A DNA stretch of 64,000 nt from Cryobacterium algoricola. Lineage in GTDB: Bacteria; Actinomycetota; Actinomycetes; Actinomycetales; Microbacteriaceae. Below the pieces are notes generated by a model that ran no database searches, had not been told where the DNA came from, and was given only the letters and a program-made list of their open reading frames with translations. The stretch lies in NCBI RefSeq assembly GCF_004402485.1, contig NZ_SOFG01000018.1, positions 62,001 through 126,000 on the forward strand, in the 5' to 3' direction. Of the stretch, positions 44,901 through 53,400 are shown in pieces; within the stretch, counting starts at the first letter, position 1, and each line of letters starts with the position of its first letter. The position numbers and the translations under genes are program-made.

Positions 44901-45960
44901 CCCGGTCTGGCTCCGCCTGCTCGGCGCGAAGGTCGGCGCCGGCGTCGAGGCATCGACGGTGCTGCTCATCCCCGCACTCACGACGATCGCGCCCGCCGCG
45001 TTCCTCGCCGACGACACGATGGTCGCGTGTTACGAACTCGGCGGCGGCTGGATGCACATCGGCCCGGCCAAGGTCGGCCGTCGCGCCTTCCTCGGCAACA
45101 GCGGCATGGCCGGCGCCGGCCGCACGGTGCCGCGCAACGGGCTCGTCGCCGTGCTCTCCTCCGCGCCGCGCAAGGCCAAGCGCGGGTCCTCGTGGCTCGG
45201 CAACCCGCCGGAGCGACTCCGGCGGCTCGTGACGGACGTCGATGAGGCGCGCACGTTCCGCCCGCCCGCCCGCCTCCGCGCGGCCCGGGCCATCTGGGAG
45301 GTGCTCCGGATCGTGCCCGTCATCGTGACCGGGCTGATCGCCCTCTGCGTGCTCGCCGCGCTCGACGGGCTCTGGATCGGCCTCGGCCTGGGCTGGGCGA
45401 TCCTGCTCGGCGGGATCGTGCTGCTCGCGGCCGGTGCGGTCGCCGCGGCCGTGACGAGCCTCGCCAAGTGGGCGCTCGTCGGGCGGATCTCCGTGAGCGA
45501 GCATCCGCTCTGGTCGTCGTTCATCTGGCGCAACGAGGTGTCGGACACCTTCGTCGAAATGGTCGCCCGGCCGTGGTTCGCGGCGAAGGCCGCGGGGACC
45601 CCGGCCCTGTCGGTGTTCCTGCGCACGATCGGGGCCAGGGTGGGCCGCGGAGTTTGGTGCGAGACGTACTGGCTGCCGGAAGCCGACCTCGTATCTCTCG
45701 GCGACGGGGTCACCGTGAACCGCGGCTGCGTCGTGCAGACGCACCTCTTCCACGACCGGATCATGCAGCTCGACCGGGTAGCGCTCGCCGAGGGCGCGAC
45801 CCTCGGCCCGCACAGCGTGATCCTGCCCGCCGCATCGGTGGATGCCGGCGCGACCGTCGGCCCCGCCTCGCTCGTGATGCGCGGCGAACGAGTGCCTGCC
45901 GGGTCGGTCTGGTCGGGGAACCCGATCGCGCCCTGGCGCAGGCTACCGTGGACACCATGA
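41995..45960 (+). CDS. Pls/PosA-type membrane NRPS (epsilon-poly-L-lysine synthetase-like)
   Basis: The 1321 residues have the Pls architecture. First is an adenylation domain (~30-520) with P-loop 'FTSGSTGVPKG' (185-194), 'FDASCEEMW' (233-241) and 'YGPTE' (323-327). A carrier domain (~540-605) follows with phosphopantetheine serine S568 in 'HGGGSLTAA'. Six membrane helices (about 643-660, 666-695, 857-888, 901-927, 1104-1123, 1134-1156) alternate with three left-handed beta-helix acyltransferase-like domains (~735-850, ~970-1075, ~1205-1315). There is no condensation or thioesterase domain. The pocket residues read D-A-E-S-I-G-T-V-V-K (234, 235, 238, 277, 298, 300, 322, 330, 331, 513), which suggests a basic amino acid such as lysine. 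GGAGGAG precedes the GTG. Its stop overlaps the M1 peptidase ATG. Confidence 0.88.
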   Translation: MTQNPVPQGTGQAESPAAAQAVLEAGSRTAEPRTLIDILFATAALHPGALALEDQVGTVNYRQLQHLVNEQALALSQAGVRRGDTVGIRIPSGTRDLYVSILATLRVGAAYVPVDADDPEERAQLVFSEARVVGVIGEGGAFAFRSAVDGAMLGQRMLPPDDDLTLAHTHRTLPRGSDDAWVIFTSGSTGVPKGVAVSHRSAAAFVDAEAGLFLRADPIGPADRVLAGLSVAFDASCEEMWLAWRNGACLVSAPRSLVRSGVDLGPWLIAHGITVVSTVPTLAALWPEDALERVRLLIFGGEACPPELAARLQARGREVWNTYGPTEATVVACAAPLDGSTPIRIGLPLDGWDLAVVDAAGARVAEGETGELIIGGVGLARYLDPAKDAEKYAPHTGLGWPRAYRSGDLVRFEAAGLVFAGRADDQVKLGGRRIELGEIEAALRTLPGVAGAAAVVQRTPAGNQVLVGYLALADGASALDRGAATLRLREELPAALVPLLHVVAELPTRVSGKVDKAALPWPLPATGDDTDAGRLSPTAAWLAEKWAAILGSTVEGPDADFFAHGGGSLTAAQFVSALRERYPDTRVNDIYDHPRIGALADELDSRTPAAATAARAVLPVPLRSQVLQTLLGVPLHALVGARWLVYLAAANNLLAAAGAPFAPTLSWWWILLGFLVFVTPPGKMALSVLAARLLLRGVTPGAYPRAGSVHLRLWLAEQVSLLVDAVSLAGAPWISYYARALGARIEPGVDLHSLPPVTGMLSIGERAAIEPETDLSGYWIDGDVLRIGRVKIGAGATIGARSTLLGGAVIGEGAIIEPGAAVSGHVPEGERWAGSPATRVGAARGAWPADHPPRGRRWLIAYALGALGMTAMPAIAVILAALIVGAAIGDAGTLGVALGRAALVMPLAVVGAGLVYALLVVLAVRALGVGLREGYYPVRGRFGWQVWMTERILDGARTLLFPVYASLLTPVWLRLLGAKVGAGVEASTVLLIPALTTIAPAAFLADDTMVACYELGGGWMHIGPAKVGRRAFLGNSGMAGAGRTVPRNGLVAVLSSAPRKAKRGSSWLGNPPERLRRLVTDVDEARTFRPPARLRAARAIWEVLRIVPVIVTGLIALCVLAALDGLWIGLGLGWAILLGGIVLLAAGAVAAAVTSLAKWALVGRISVSEHPLWSSFIWRNEVSDTFVEMVARPWFAAKAAGTPALSVFLRTIGARVGRGVWCETYWLPEADLVSLGDGVTVNRGCVVQTHLFHDRIMQLDRVALAEGATLGPHSVILPAASVDAGATVGPASLVMRGERVPAGSVWSGNPIAPWRRLPWTP
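45944..45949 (+). promoter_or_regulatory. -10 element TACCGT, internal leaderless promoter for the M1 peptidase
   Basis: TACCGT lies inside the last codons of the Pls-like gene and ends seven bases before the peptidase ATG at 45957. The peptidase could thus be made independently of the synthetase. Confidence 0.4.
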
Positions 45961-47381
45961 GTCCGCAGACCGGTGGGAAGACTGGCGCCGAAAAGGGCTC
46001 CGCAGGCAAGGGCTCCTCCGACTCGTCCGGCAAGGTCGCGCTCAACCTGCCGTCGACGATCGGCTCCGGCTCGGCCGGCGACCCGTACCTGATCGGCGCG
46101 GGCAACGGCGGCTACCGGGCGCTGCACTACGACCTCGACCTCGACTACCGGGTGGCGACCAACCAACTGCGCGCGACCGCGACGATCACCCTCGTCGCGA
46201 CGATGCGCCTGGACCGGTTCAGCCTCGACTTCGACGGGCTGAGCGTCGACCGGCTCACGGTCAACGGCGCCCGGCCGCGCAAATTCGTGCACACCGGCCG
46301 CAAGCTCGTGGTGACCCCGCTGACGACGATGGAAGCCGGGGAACGGTTCGAGATCGCCGTGCGGTATCGCGGGGCGCCGCATCCGCTGCGCAGCATCTGG
46401 GGAGAGGTCGGCTGGGAGGAACTGCTCGACGGCGTGCTCGTCGCGGGGCAGCCGTGCGGGGCCGCGTCGTGGTTCCCGTGCAACGACCACCCGAGCAACA
46501 AGGCGACGTACCGGATCGCGGTGAGCTGCGAGGCGCCGTACACCGTCGTCTCGAACGGCACGCTCACCGGTAAATCGACCCGCTCCGGCCACACCCGGTG
46601 GACCTTCGAGGTTGTCGAGCCGATGGCGACCTACCTCGCCTCCGTGATGATCGGACGGTACCGTCCGCTCGCGCTCGCGCCGGTCGCGGCGGGCGGCCCC
46701 GCCCCGGTGCCGGTCACGCTGCACTTCCCGTCGAACCTCGCGCACAACGTGGGCGTCGACTTCGGCAGGCTCGGCGAGATGGTCTCGGTGTTCAGCGCTG
46801 CCTTCGGCCCGTACCCGTTCCCCGGGTACTCGGTCGTCGTGACGGATGACGTGCTCGAGATCCCGCTCGAGGCGCACGGCCTCGCCGTGTTCGGCCGCAA
46901 CCACGTCGACGGCAACCACGGCAGCGATCGCCTGATCGCGCACGAACTCGCGCACCAGTGGTTCGGCAACAGCCTCACCGCCGCCGCGTGGCGCGACATC
47001 TGGTTGCAGGAGGGCTTCGCCTGCTACGCGGAGTGGATCTGGGGCGAACACGCCGGCGGACGCACCGCGGAGCAGAGCGCGGTGTACCACCGCGGCCGGC
47101 TCGAGGCACAGCCGCAGGACCTCCTCGTCGGCGACCCCGGCCCGCACGACATGTTCGACGACCGGGTCTACAAGCGCGGCGCGCTCGCGCTGCACGCCGT
47201 GCGGCGCTCCCTCGGCGACGACGTCTTCTTCGACACCCTCCGCGCCTGGACCCGCGCCAACCGGCACGGCCTCGTCTCGACGGATGCCTTCGTCGAGTTC
47301 GTCTCGATCCACACCGGAAGCGAAGAGATCCGCCGCATCATCGACCGCTGGATCTACCGGACCGCCCTCCCCAAACTCTGA
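45957..47381 (+). CDS. M1-family zinc aminopeptidase
   Basis: The 474-residue M1 metallopeptidase starts at ATG 45957, overlapping the Pls-like stop as ATGA. The zinc motif is H329-E330-L-A-H333 with the third ligand E352 ('LQEGFACYAEW'). The usual GxMEN exopeptidase motif appears as 'PLEAHGLAVFG' (about 302-312), as in many actinobacterial M1 enzymes. At 474 residues it lacks the large C-terminal helical domain of PepN. The first ~25 residues are a Gly/Ser/Lys-rich tail. In Streptomyces albulus an M1 enzyme (Pld) degrades poly-lysine and lies beside pls. The same gene order suggests that role here, which is an inference. Confidence 0.87.
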   Translation: MSPQTGGKTGAEKGSAGKGSSDSSGKVALNLPSTIGSGSAGDPYLIGAGNGGYRALHYDLDLDYRVATNQLRATATITLVATMRLDRFSLDFDGLSVDRLTVNGARPRKFVHTGRKLVVTPLTTMEAGERFEIAVRYRGAPHPLRSIWGEVGWEELLDGVLVAGQPCGAASWFPCNDHPSNKATYRIAVSCEAPYTVVSNGTLTGKSTRSGHTRWTFEVVEPMATYLASVMIGRYRPLALAPVAAGGPAPVPVTLHFPSNLAHNVGVDFGRLGEMVSVFSAAFGPYPFPGYSVVVTDDVLEIPLEAHGLAVFGRNHVDGNHGSDRLIAHELAHQWFGNSLTAAAWRDIWLQEGFACYAEWIWGEHAGGRTAEQSAVYHRGRLEAQPQDLLVGDPGPHDMFDDRVYKRGALALHAVRRSLGDDVFFDTLRAWTRANRHGLVSTDAFVEFVSIHTGSEEIRRIIDRWIYRTALPKL

Positions 47382-48033
47382 TGTCGGGGGTGTCCGGCAG
47401 CCGGAGGGTGGGCTGGGTGCCGGGGTGGGTGAGGACGGCGACTCGGCCGACGAGGCCGGGGCCGGGGTCGAAGCTTGCGAGCAGGATGCCGGCCAGGGGG
47501 ACGCCGGCTCCCGGCCAGGAGTGGAGCGCCGGGCCGAAACCCGGTTCCCGGCGGCGGGCGAGGGTGAGGTCGCGCGGGTCGACGCGGAGGCCGTCGCCGG
47601 TGGACTTCAGGATCGCCTCCTTCGCGCACCAGATCCCGGCGAGTTCCAGGCCGTTCGGTGGCGAAGCCGCCGCCCGCTCGCGGGGTGAGAGGAGGACATC
47701 GGCCACGGGGGAGCGGGTGACGGCATCCACACTCTCGATGTCGACGCCGACAGGCCCGGCGAAACTCACGGCGACGGCGACCTGGTCGACCGCGCGGCTC
47801 AGGCTGAGGTGCACGGCGGGGTGCGGCGCGGACCCGGGTGCCGCTGTCTCGAGGGAGGGGACGCCGTGCTCGGTGCTCCCGCAGTGCGGGCAGCGGCGGA
47901 AGACGCGCACGCTCGCGGGATCGAGGCCGAGTACCTCGGCGGCCGTCGCCGCCAGGAGTGCGCGGTCGGCGGCATCCGTCTGCCCGCGGGGCGCGACGAG
48001 CACGACCACCTCGCCAGCACCCCGATCGATCAC
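47338..48033 (-). CDS. 4'-phosphopantetheinyl transferase (Sfp-like, short type)
   Basis: The 231 residues carry the transferase signatures 'VGVDIESVDAV' (Mg2+-binding Asp and Glu) and 'WCAKEAILKSTGDGL', plus an N-terminal 'RRCPHCGS' Cys-x2-Cys element common in short actinobacterial enzymes. It transfers the phosphopantetheine arm of CoA to carrier domains, and the adjacent Pls-like carrier (S568) is the obvious client. Its 3' end overlaps the M1 peptidase 3' end by 44 bases (convergent). The GTG start is preceded by TAGGTT six bases upstream on the minus strand, so it is probably leaderless. Confidence 0.85.
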   Translation of the reverse strand: MIDRGAGEVVVLVAPRGQTDAADRALLAATAAEVLGLDPASVRVFRRCPHCGSTEHGVPSLETAAPGSAPHPAVHLSLSRAVDQVAVAVSFAGPVGVDIESVDAVTRSPVADVLLSPRERAAASPPNGLELAGIWCAKEAILKSTGDGLRVDPRDLTLARRREPGFGPALHSWPGAGVPLAGILLASFDPGPGLVGRVAVLTHPGTQPTLRLPDTPDIRVWGGRSGRSSGR

Positions 48034-48039
48034 GACTCC

Positions 48040-48045
48040 AACCTA
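48040..48045 (-). promoter_or_regulatory. -10 element TAGGTT, leaderless promoter of the phosphopantetheinyl transferase
   Basis: On the minus strand TAGGTT is followed by six bases (GGAGTC) and then the GTG start. Confidence 0.45.
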
Positions 48046-48061
48046 GCCGCGCCCCCTGTTC

Positions 48062-48138
48062 CGAATTCAGGAGGTCGCGCCCGTAGTGCCGCTTTCCGGC
48101 CGGATTTCGGGCATTTCGAGGCTCAACTCCTGAATTCG
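48062..48138. repeat. Long inverted repeat with 12-base perfect arms in a divergent intergenic region
   Basis: CGAATTCAGGAG (48062-48073) pairs perfectly with CTCCTGAATTCG (48127-48138), separated by 53 bases. It lies between the divergent transferase and CorA genes. It may be a pair of regulator sites or the remnant of a small palindromic element. I see no target-site duplication. Confidence 0.7.
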
Positions 48139-48198
48139 ACACACCCGGCACGACACCGGGGGAGTGCGACACTGGTAGCTGCACTCGAGGAGCACGCC

Positions 48199-49215
48199 AT
48201 GACACTGATTGACAACGCGGTTTACGTAGACGGACGACGCCTCGCGACGCCGGCCTCCCTCGATGAGACCTATGCGACACTGACCGAGTGCGGCGGCTTC
48301 GCCTGGATCGGCATGTACCGGCCGGAAGAGACCGAAGTGCGCTCCATCGCGTCGGAGTTCCAGCTGCACCACCTCTCGGTCGAGGACGCGCTGAAAGGCC
48401 ACCAGCGGTCCAAGCTCGAACGGTTCGACGACATCCTCTTCGTGGTGCTGCGGCCGGCCCGGTACATCGACGCCGAGGAGCGGGTCGAGTTCGGCGAGTT
48501 GCACGTCTTCGTCGGACCTGACTTCGTCGTGACCATCCGCCATGCCGAATCGCCCGACCTCGCGAAGGTTCGCGCGCGGATGGAGTCGACGCCGAGGCTC
48601 CTCGCCCTCGGGCCCGAGGCGGTGCTCTACGCGATTTTCGACCAGCTCGTCGACGAGTACGCACCCGTGATCGCCGGCCTCGAGAACGACATCGACGAGA
48701 TCGAGGACGAGATCTTCGACGGCGACCCCGAGGTCGCCCGGCGCATCTACGACCTGTCGCGCGAGGTGATCGAGTTCCAGCGGGCGACCCAGCCGCTGAT
48801 CGGGATGCTCGAGGCGCTCAAGCGCGGCTTCGCGAAGTACAACGTGGAGGCCGAGCTGCACCACCACCTCGACGACGTGCTCGACCATGTGCTCCGGATC
48901 AACGAGCGCGGCGCGACTTTCCGGCAGATCCTCGACAACGCGCTCATCGTGCACTCGACGCTCGTCACCCAGCGGCAGAACGACGAGACCCGGCGGCTGT
49001 CCGAGACGAGCCTCGCGCAGAGCGAAGAGGTCAAGAAGATCTCGAGCTGGGCGGCGATCCTGTTCGCGCCCACCCTCGTCGGCACCGTCTACGGCATGAA
49101 CTTCGAGAACATGCCGGAGCTGCACTGGGAGTACGGCTACCCCTTCGCGCTGGGCCTGATGGTTGCGGGCGGCTTCGTGCTCTGGCGCGTCTTCAAGAAG
49201 AACAACTGGCTCTAG
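48199..49215 (+). CDS. CorA-family magnesium/divalent-metal transporter
   Basis: The 338-residue CorA protein has a cytoplasmic alpha/beta domain and long helix (about 1-275) and two C-terminal membrane helices joined by the selectivity motif in 'GTVYGMNFENMPE' (GMN). The second helix is 'PFALGLMVAGGFVLWRVF', with a basic end 'KKNNWL'. GGAG lies before ATG 48199. It would form a pentameric Mg2+ (or Co2+/Ni2+) channel. It is followed by a strong hairpin and the convergent adenine deaminase. Confidence 0.92.
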   Translation: MTLIDNAVYVDGRRLATPASLDETYATLTECGGFAWIGMYRPEETEVRSIASEFQLHHLSVEDALKGHQRSKLERFDDILFVVLRPARYIDAEERVEFGELHVFVGPDFVVTIRHAESPDLAKVRARMESTPRLLALGPEAVLYAIFDQLVDEYAPVIAGLENDIDEIEDEIFDGDPEVARRIYDLSREVIEFQRATQPLIGMLEALKRGFAKYNVEAELHHHLDDVLDHVLRINERGATFRQILDNALIVHSTLVTQRQNDETRRLSETSLAQSEEVKKISSWAAILFAPTLVGTVYGMNFENMPELHWEYGYPFALGLMVAGGFVLWRVFKKNNWL

Positions 49216-49232
49216 CCGCGCCCAGCTGCACC

Positions 49233-49278
49233 TTTCCGGTCGAGAGTTACCCGCGTACCGGGCACTCTCGACCGGAAA
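49233..49278. terminator. Bidirectional terminator-like hairpin between convergent corA-type and adenine deaminase genes
   Basis: TTTCCGGTCGAGAGT (49233-49247) pairs perfectly with ACTCTCGACCGGAAA (49264-49278). A further CCCG/CGGG stem lies in the loop. It is placed between two convergent stops and is followed by AAAAG on the plus strand. Confidence 0.75.
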
Positions 49279-49343
49279 AGTATCTCTCGGGGGTCGTGGG
49301 GGAGCTGCGCAGAGGCCACCGCGGGCGGGGGCGGGGCTCCGGG

Positions 49344-50336
49344 CTAGGGCTGCGCGGCGCGCCAGGCGTCGACGTCGACGTACAGCGCGGCCTTCTCGGC
49401 CGGTTCGAGGAACGAGGCTTCGATCCCGTTCCGGGCGAGCAGGGCGAGCCGGTCCGGTCCGAGGTCGAACTCGGCGTCGAGCGCCGCGAGGTTGTCGTCG
49501 ATGTAGCCGCCGAAGTACGCGGGGTCGTCGGAGTTGATCGTCGCGAGCAGGCCGAGGTCGAGCATCCGCACGATCGGGTGGTCGGCGAGCGTGTCGATCG
49601 CACGCAGTCGCACGTTCGAGAACGGGCAGACCGTGAGCGGCACCCGCTCGCGCACGAGGCGTTCGACGAGCGCGGCATCCTCGAGGCTGCGGATGCCGTG
49701 GTCGATCCGCTCGACACCGAGCCGGTCCAGCGCGCTCCAGACGTACTCGGGCGGGCCCTCCTCTCCGGCGTGCGCGACCCGGCGCAGCCCGTTCGCCGCG
49801 GCGAGCGCGAAGACCTCCTCGAACAGTTCCGGCGGGTAGCCGACCTCCGCGGAGTCGAGCCCGACGCCGTCGATCGTGTGGCCGCTCGCGAGGATCTCGC
49901 CGAGGAGCTGCAGCGCCTCCTCCGCCGGGCGGTCGCGCAGGAACGTCACGATCAGCTTCGTCGAGATGCCGAAGTCTGCGACCGAGGTGCCGAGGGCATC
50001 CGCCACCCCGCCGAGCGCGGTCAGCAACGGGATGCCGCGGCTCGTGTGCGCCTGCGGGTCGAAGAAGATCTCGGCGTGCCGCACGCCCGCGTCAGCGGCG
50101 CGGGCCAGGTAGGCGCGGGTCAGGTCCGTGAAATCGGCGGCTTGGCGCAGCACGTCGAGGTTGTGGTAGTACAGATTGAGGAAGGATTGCAGATCGGTGA
50201 ACTCGTATTGCGCACGCAACTCCGCCAGCGTGGCCCACGGCACGGCGACGCCGTTGCGTTCGGCCAGCTCGAAGATGAGCTCCGGTTCGAGGGTGCCCTC
50301 GATGTGCAGGTGGAGTTCGACCAGGGGGAGTTTCAT
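49344..50336 (-). CDS. Adenine deaminase / adenosine deaminase family protein
   Basis: The 330-residue TIM-barrel deaminase has zinc ligands in 'VELHLHIEGTLEPEL' (HxH), 'RVAHAGEEGPPEYVWSAL' (His and catalytic Glu) and 'INSDDPAYFGGY' (Asp). 'HAEIFFDPQAHTSRG', 'DGVGLDSAEVGYPPELF' and 'PLTVCPFSNVRL' match the adenine deaminase branch (fungal Aah1 type) rather than true adenosine deaminases. The likely reaction is adenine to hypoxanthine in purine salvage. A GAGAAT hexamer six bases before the ATG on the minus strand may be a leaderless -10. Confidence 0.85.
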   Translation of the reverse strand: MKLPLVELHLHIEGTLEPELIFELAERNGVAVPWATLAELRAQYEFTDLQSFLNLYYHNLDVLRQAADFTDLTRAYLARAADAGVRHAEIFFDPQAHTSRGIPLLTALGGVADALGTSVADFGISTKLIVTFLRDRPAEEALQLLGEILASGHTIDGVGLDSAEVGYPPELFEEVFALAAANGLRRVAHAGEEGPPEYVWSALDRLGVERIDHGIRSLEDAALVERLVRERVPLTVCPFSNVRLRAIDTLADHPIVRMLDLGLLATINSDDPAYFGGYIDDNLAALDAEFDLGPDRLALLARNGIEASFLEPAEKAALYVDVDAWRAAQP

Positions 50337-50390
50337 TGCCCCATTCTCGCAAGCCCGGTCGGCTCCGAATCACCAGGTTTTCTCCGGGAG

Positions 50391-50457
50391 TGCGGCAAAG
50401 CCGACAAATCCGCGGGTTTTGCCGTCAATCCCCGCAAAACCCGGGGAGCCTGCCGCA
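50391..50457. repeat. Nested inverted repeat in the divergent region before the helicase-like gene
   Basis: The outer stem is TGCGGCA (50391-50397) with TGCCGCA (50451-50457). The inner stem is CGGGTTTTGC (50413-50422) with GCAAAACCCG (50434-50443). It lies between two divergent starts, so it cannot terminate either gene and may be regulatory. Confidence 0.65.
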
Positions 50458-50476
50458 GAACGGCGTTTTCCGGACT

Positions 50477-50482
50477 TAGGGT
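50477..50482 (+). promoter_or_regulatory. -10 element TAGGGT, leaderless promoter of the helicase-like gene
   Basis: TAGGGT is followed by six bases and then GTG 50489, which decides the start of the large helicase-like gene. Confidence 0.5.
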
Positions 50483-50488
50483 ATCGGT

Positions 50489-53400
50489 GTGTGGCGCCTC
50501 GATAGAAAACAAGATGACGACGACATCCTGTCGGAAAACCCGGATGCTCCGTCAGGTGAGCCGCGGAACGCGGTCTCCCCGCAGACCGTGAGCCTCGGGG
50601 ATCCCTCGGTCGTCGCGGGAAACATCGCCGAGCCGGTCTGGAACCGGTGGCGCAGCGAACTCGCCGAGATCGGCGGGCGCTCCCCGCTGCTGCACTTCGC
50701 CGACGAGCCGCGCACCCGCATCGAACTGAGCCAGGCCCACCCCGGAGGGCTCCCGCAGTTCATCATCGGTAAGTCCACCCTGCTCTCCAACCTCATCCGC
50801 GACGAGCTCGCGCTGCGCAACGCCCGCCTCGCGGCCGGCGAGATCACCCAGAAGGGCATCGAACTGCGCTCCATGCGCGGCATCGAATCGGTGCACCTCG
50901 GCATCGGCCTCGCCGAATGGCGTTTCGGCGACGTCGATTTCCTCGGCCCCGTCCTGCTCCGCCCGCTCGCGATCCGCCGTTACGGCCGTGACTTCGAGCT
51001 CAAGCTCAAGGGTCAGCCGTTCCTGAACCCCGAACTCGGCCGTGCCCTGCACGAACAGTTCCAGATCACCCTCGACGCCGACGCCTTCGTCGCGCTCGCC
51101 GTGACCAACGGCGCCTTCAAGCCGCAGCCCGTCATCGACCGGCTCCGCGGCCTCACCTCGCACCTGCCCTGGTTCAACGTCACCCCGCGCCTCGTCGCCT
51201 CCTCCTTCGCCGACGTCGGCCGGGCCATGAAAGCGGATGCCGCGCACCTCGAGCATCCGCTGCTCGACGCGATCGCGGGGAACCCCAGCGCCCGCCAGGC
51301 CATCGAGGGCGCGTACAACCCCGTCGTCCCGATCGGGCAGGACTCCCGACCGCCCGCGACCGACGTGCTGCTGCTCGACGCGGACCCCGAACAGGAGAAC
51401 GTCGTCGCGCAGATCGCGGCAGGTAACTCCCTCGTCGTCAAGACCCTGCCCGGCACCGGCGGCACCCAGACGATCGTCAACGCGATCGGTTCCCTGATCT
51501 CCCAGCACAAGCGCGTGCTCGTCGTGAGCGCCCGCCGCTCGAGCCTCGACGGCATCAACCAGCGCCTCACTCAGGTCGGCCTCCCCGGCGTCGCCGTCAC
51601 CCCGCGGCTGCTGCGCCGCGACCTGATCGCCTCGATCACCCGCAACGAGAAGGCCGTCCAGCCGATGGTCGGTGACGTCGACGACGCCCTCGTGCGCCTC
51701 CGCAAGGTGTTGCTCGACTACCGCGGCGCCCTCACCCGGCGCGACCCGGCCCTCGGCGTCTCCGTGCTCGACGCCCTCGGCGAACTCGCGAGACTCGCCC
51801 AGTTGTCCTCCCCGCCCTCGACGACCGCCCGGCTCGAACGGCATGCGCTCGAACGCCTCGCCCAGAACCGGGCGACCGCGGCGCAGACGCTGATCAAGGC
51901 GGCCGCGCTCGGCCAGTTCCGCTACGGGCCAGGCGACTCGCCCTGGTACGGGGCGTCCTTCGCTGTGCCGGCCGAGGCATCCGCTGCGCATCAGCTCGCC
52001 AAGCGGGTCAACCAGGTCGAGCTGCCTCGCCTGCTCGAGCGTGCCGCCGGCCTCGTCGGCCAGACCCGGCTGCGGCCCTTCGAGACCATCGCAGAGCTCG
52101 GCGTCTACCTGCGGCTGCTGCTCGACATCCGCGACACCCTCGACAAGTTCCAGCCCGCCGTTTTCGATCGCTCGCTCACCGAACTGATTTCGGCGACGTC
52201 CGCCCGCCGCGACTCGCCGGACATGACCGGGACCAGCCGCCGTCGCCTGCGCCGCCTCGCCGAGGAATACCTGCGGCCGGGCGTGCACGTCACTGACCTG
52301 AACGACAGCCTCCGGCGGATCCAGCAGCAGCGCACCCTGTGGCAGCGCTACGTCGTCGCGGGCGTGATGCCCGAGGTGCCGGTCGGGATCTCCGATGTGC
52401 ACGTCGCGTACCAGCGCGTCTCCGAGGACCTCGCGGCCCTCGACATCCCGCTGCGCAACACCGGAACCAACCGTCAGCTCGCCATGCGGCCCGTCAAGGA
52501 GCTCATCTACACGATCTCCGGCCTCGCCGCCGAGAGCGAGGTGCTCGCAAACCTGCACGAGCGCACCGCGCTGCTCGCGACGCTGCGCGAACACAACCTC
52601 GACCCGCTGATGACCGACCTCGCCAAGCGGCACGTCTCCGAGGAGAACGTCGCCAACGAGCTCGAGCTCGCCTGGTGGCAGTCCGTGCTCGAGTCCATGC
52701 TCGGCGCGGACAAGGCGCTCCTCAACGCGAACACCCAGGTGCTCGACCGGCTCGAGGCCGACTTCCGTCTCGTCGACGAGGCACACGCATCCACGACCGG
52801 GCAGCGCCTCGGCTGGCTCCTCGCCGAAACCTGGAAGATCGGCATCGTCGACTGGCCGGAGGAGGCCGACCGCCTCCGCCGCCTGCTGCGCGCAGACCGC
52901 GCGACCCCGAGCCGACTGAACAAGGCGGCCCCGCACCTCGGCCGCGTGCTCGCACCGGTCTGGCTCGCCTCGCCGTACGAGGTCTCCAAGCTCGACGACC
53001 AGCACTTCGACGCCGTGCTCCTCGTCGACGCCGGCGCGACGACCCTCGCCGAGAACGTCGGCGCGATCCGCCGCGGCAAGCAGATCGTGGCCTTCGGCGA
53101 CCCCGTCACCCAGACGCCGTCCCCGTTCGAGACCGGCATCACGGATGCCGGCGGCGGCACGAACGCGAACGCGCGCGTCAGTCGCGTCAGCCTCGCCGAC
53201 CGGGCCGAGCGCGAGACGAATGTCGACGCCCTGCACGCGGACTCCGCCCTCGCGCGCCTCGGCGAACTGCTGCCCACCCTCACCTTGACCCGCAGCTACC
53301 GGGCCGGCGGCGAGGACCTCACCGAACTCGTCAACCACCGCTTCTACGGCGGCCGCATCGACTCGCTCCCGTGGGCGGGCAGCTACCTCGGCCACGGCAG

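Noticed and set aside
41758..45813. Open frame of 1351 codons on the minus strand opposite the Pls-like gene
   Set aside because: It is an antisense shadow of a high-GC gene: low-complexity Arg/Gly/Asp-rich translation, no family resemblance, and the plus strand holds a complete NRPS.
48062..48138. Terminator for the phosphopantetheinyl transferase or CorA gene
   Set aside because: Both genes start, rather than end, next to this inverted repeat, so termination is not its role for either.
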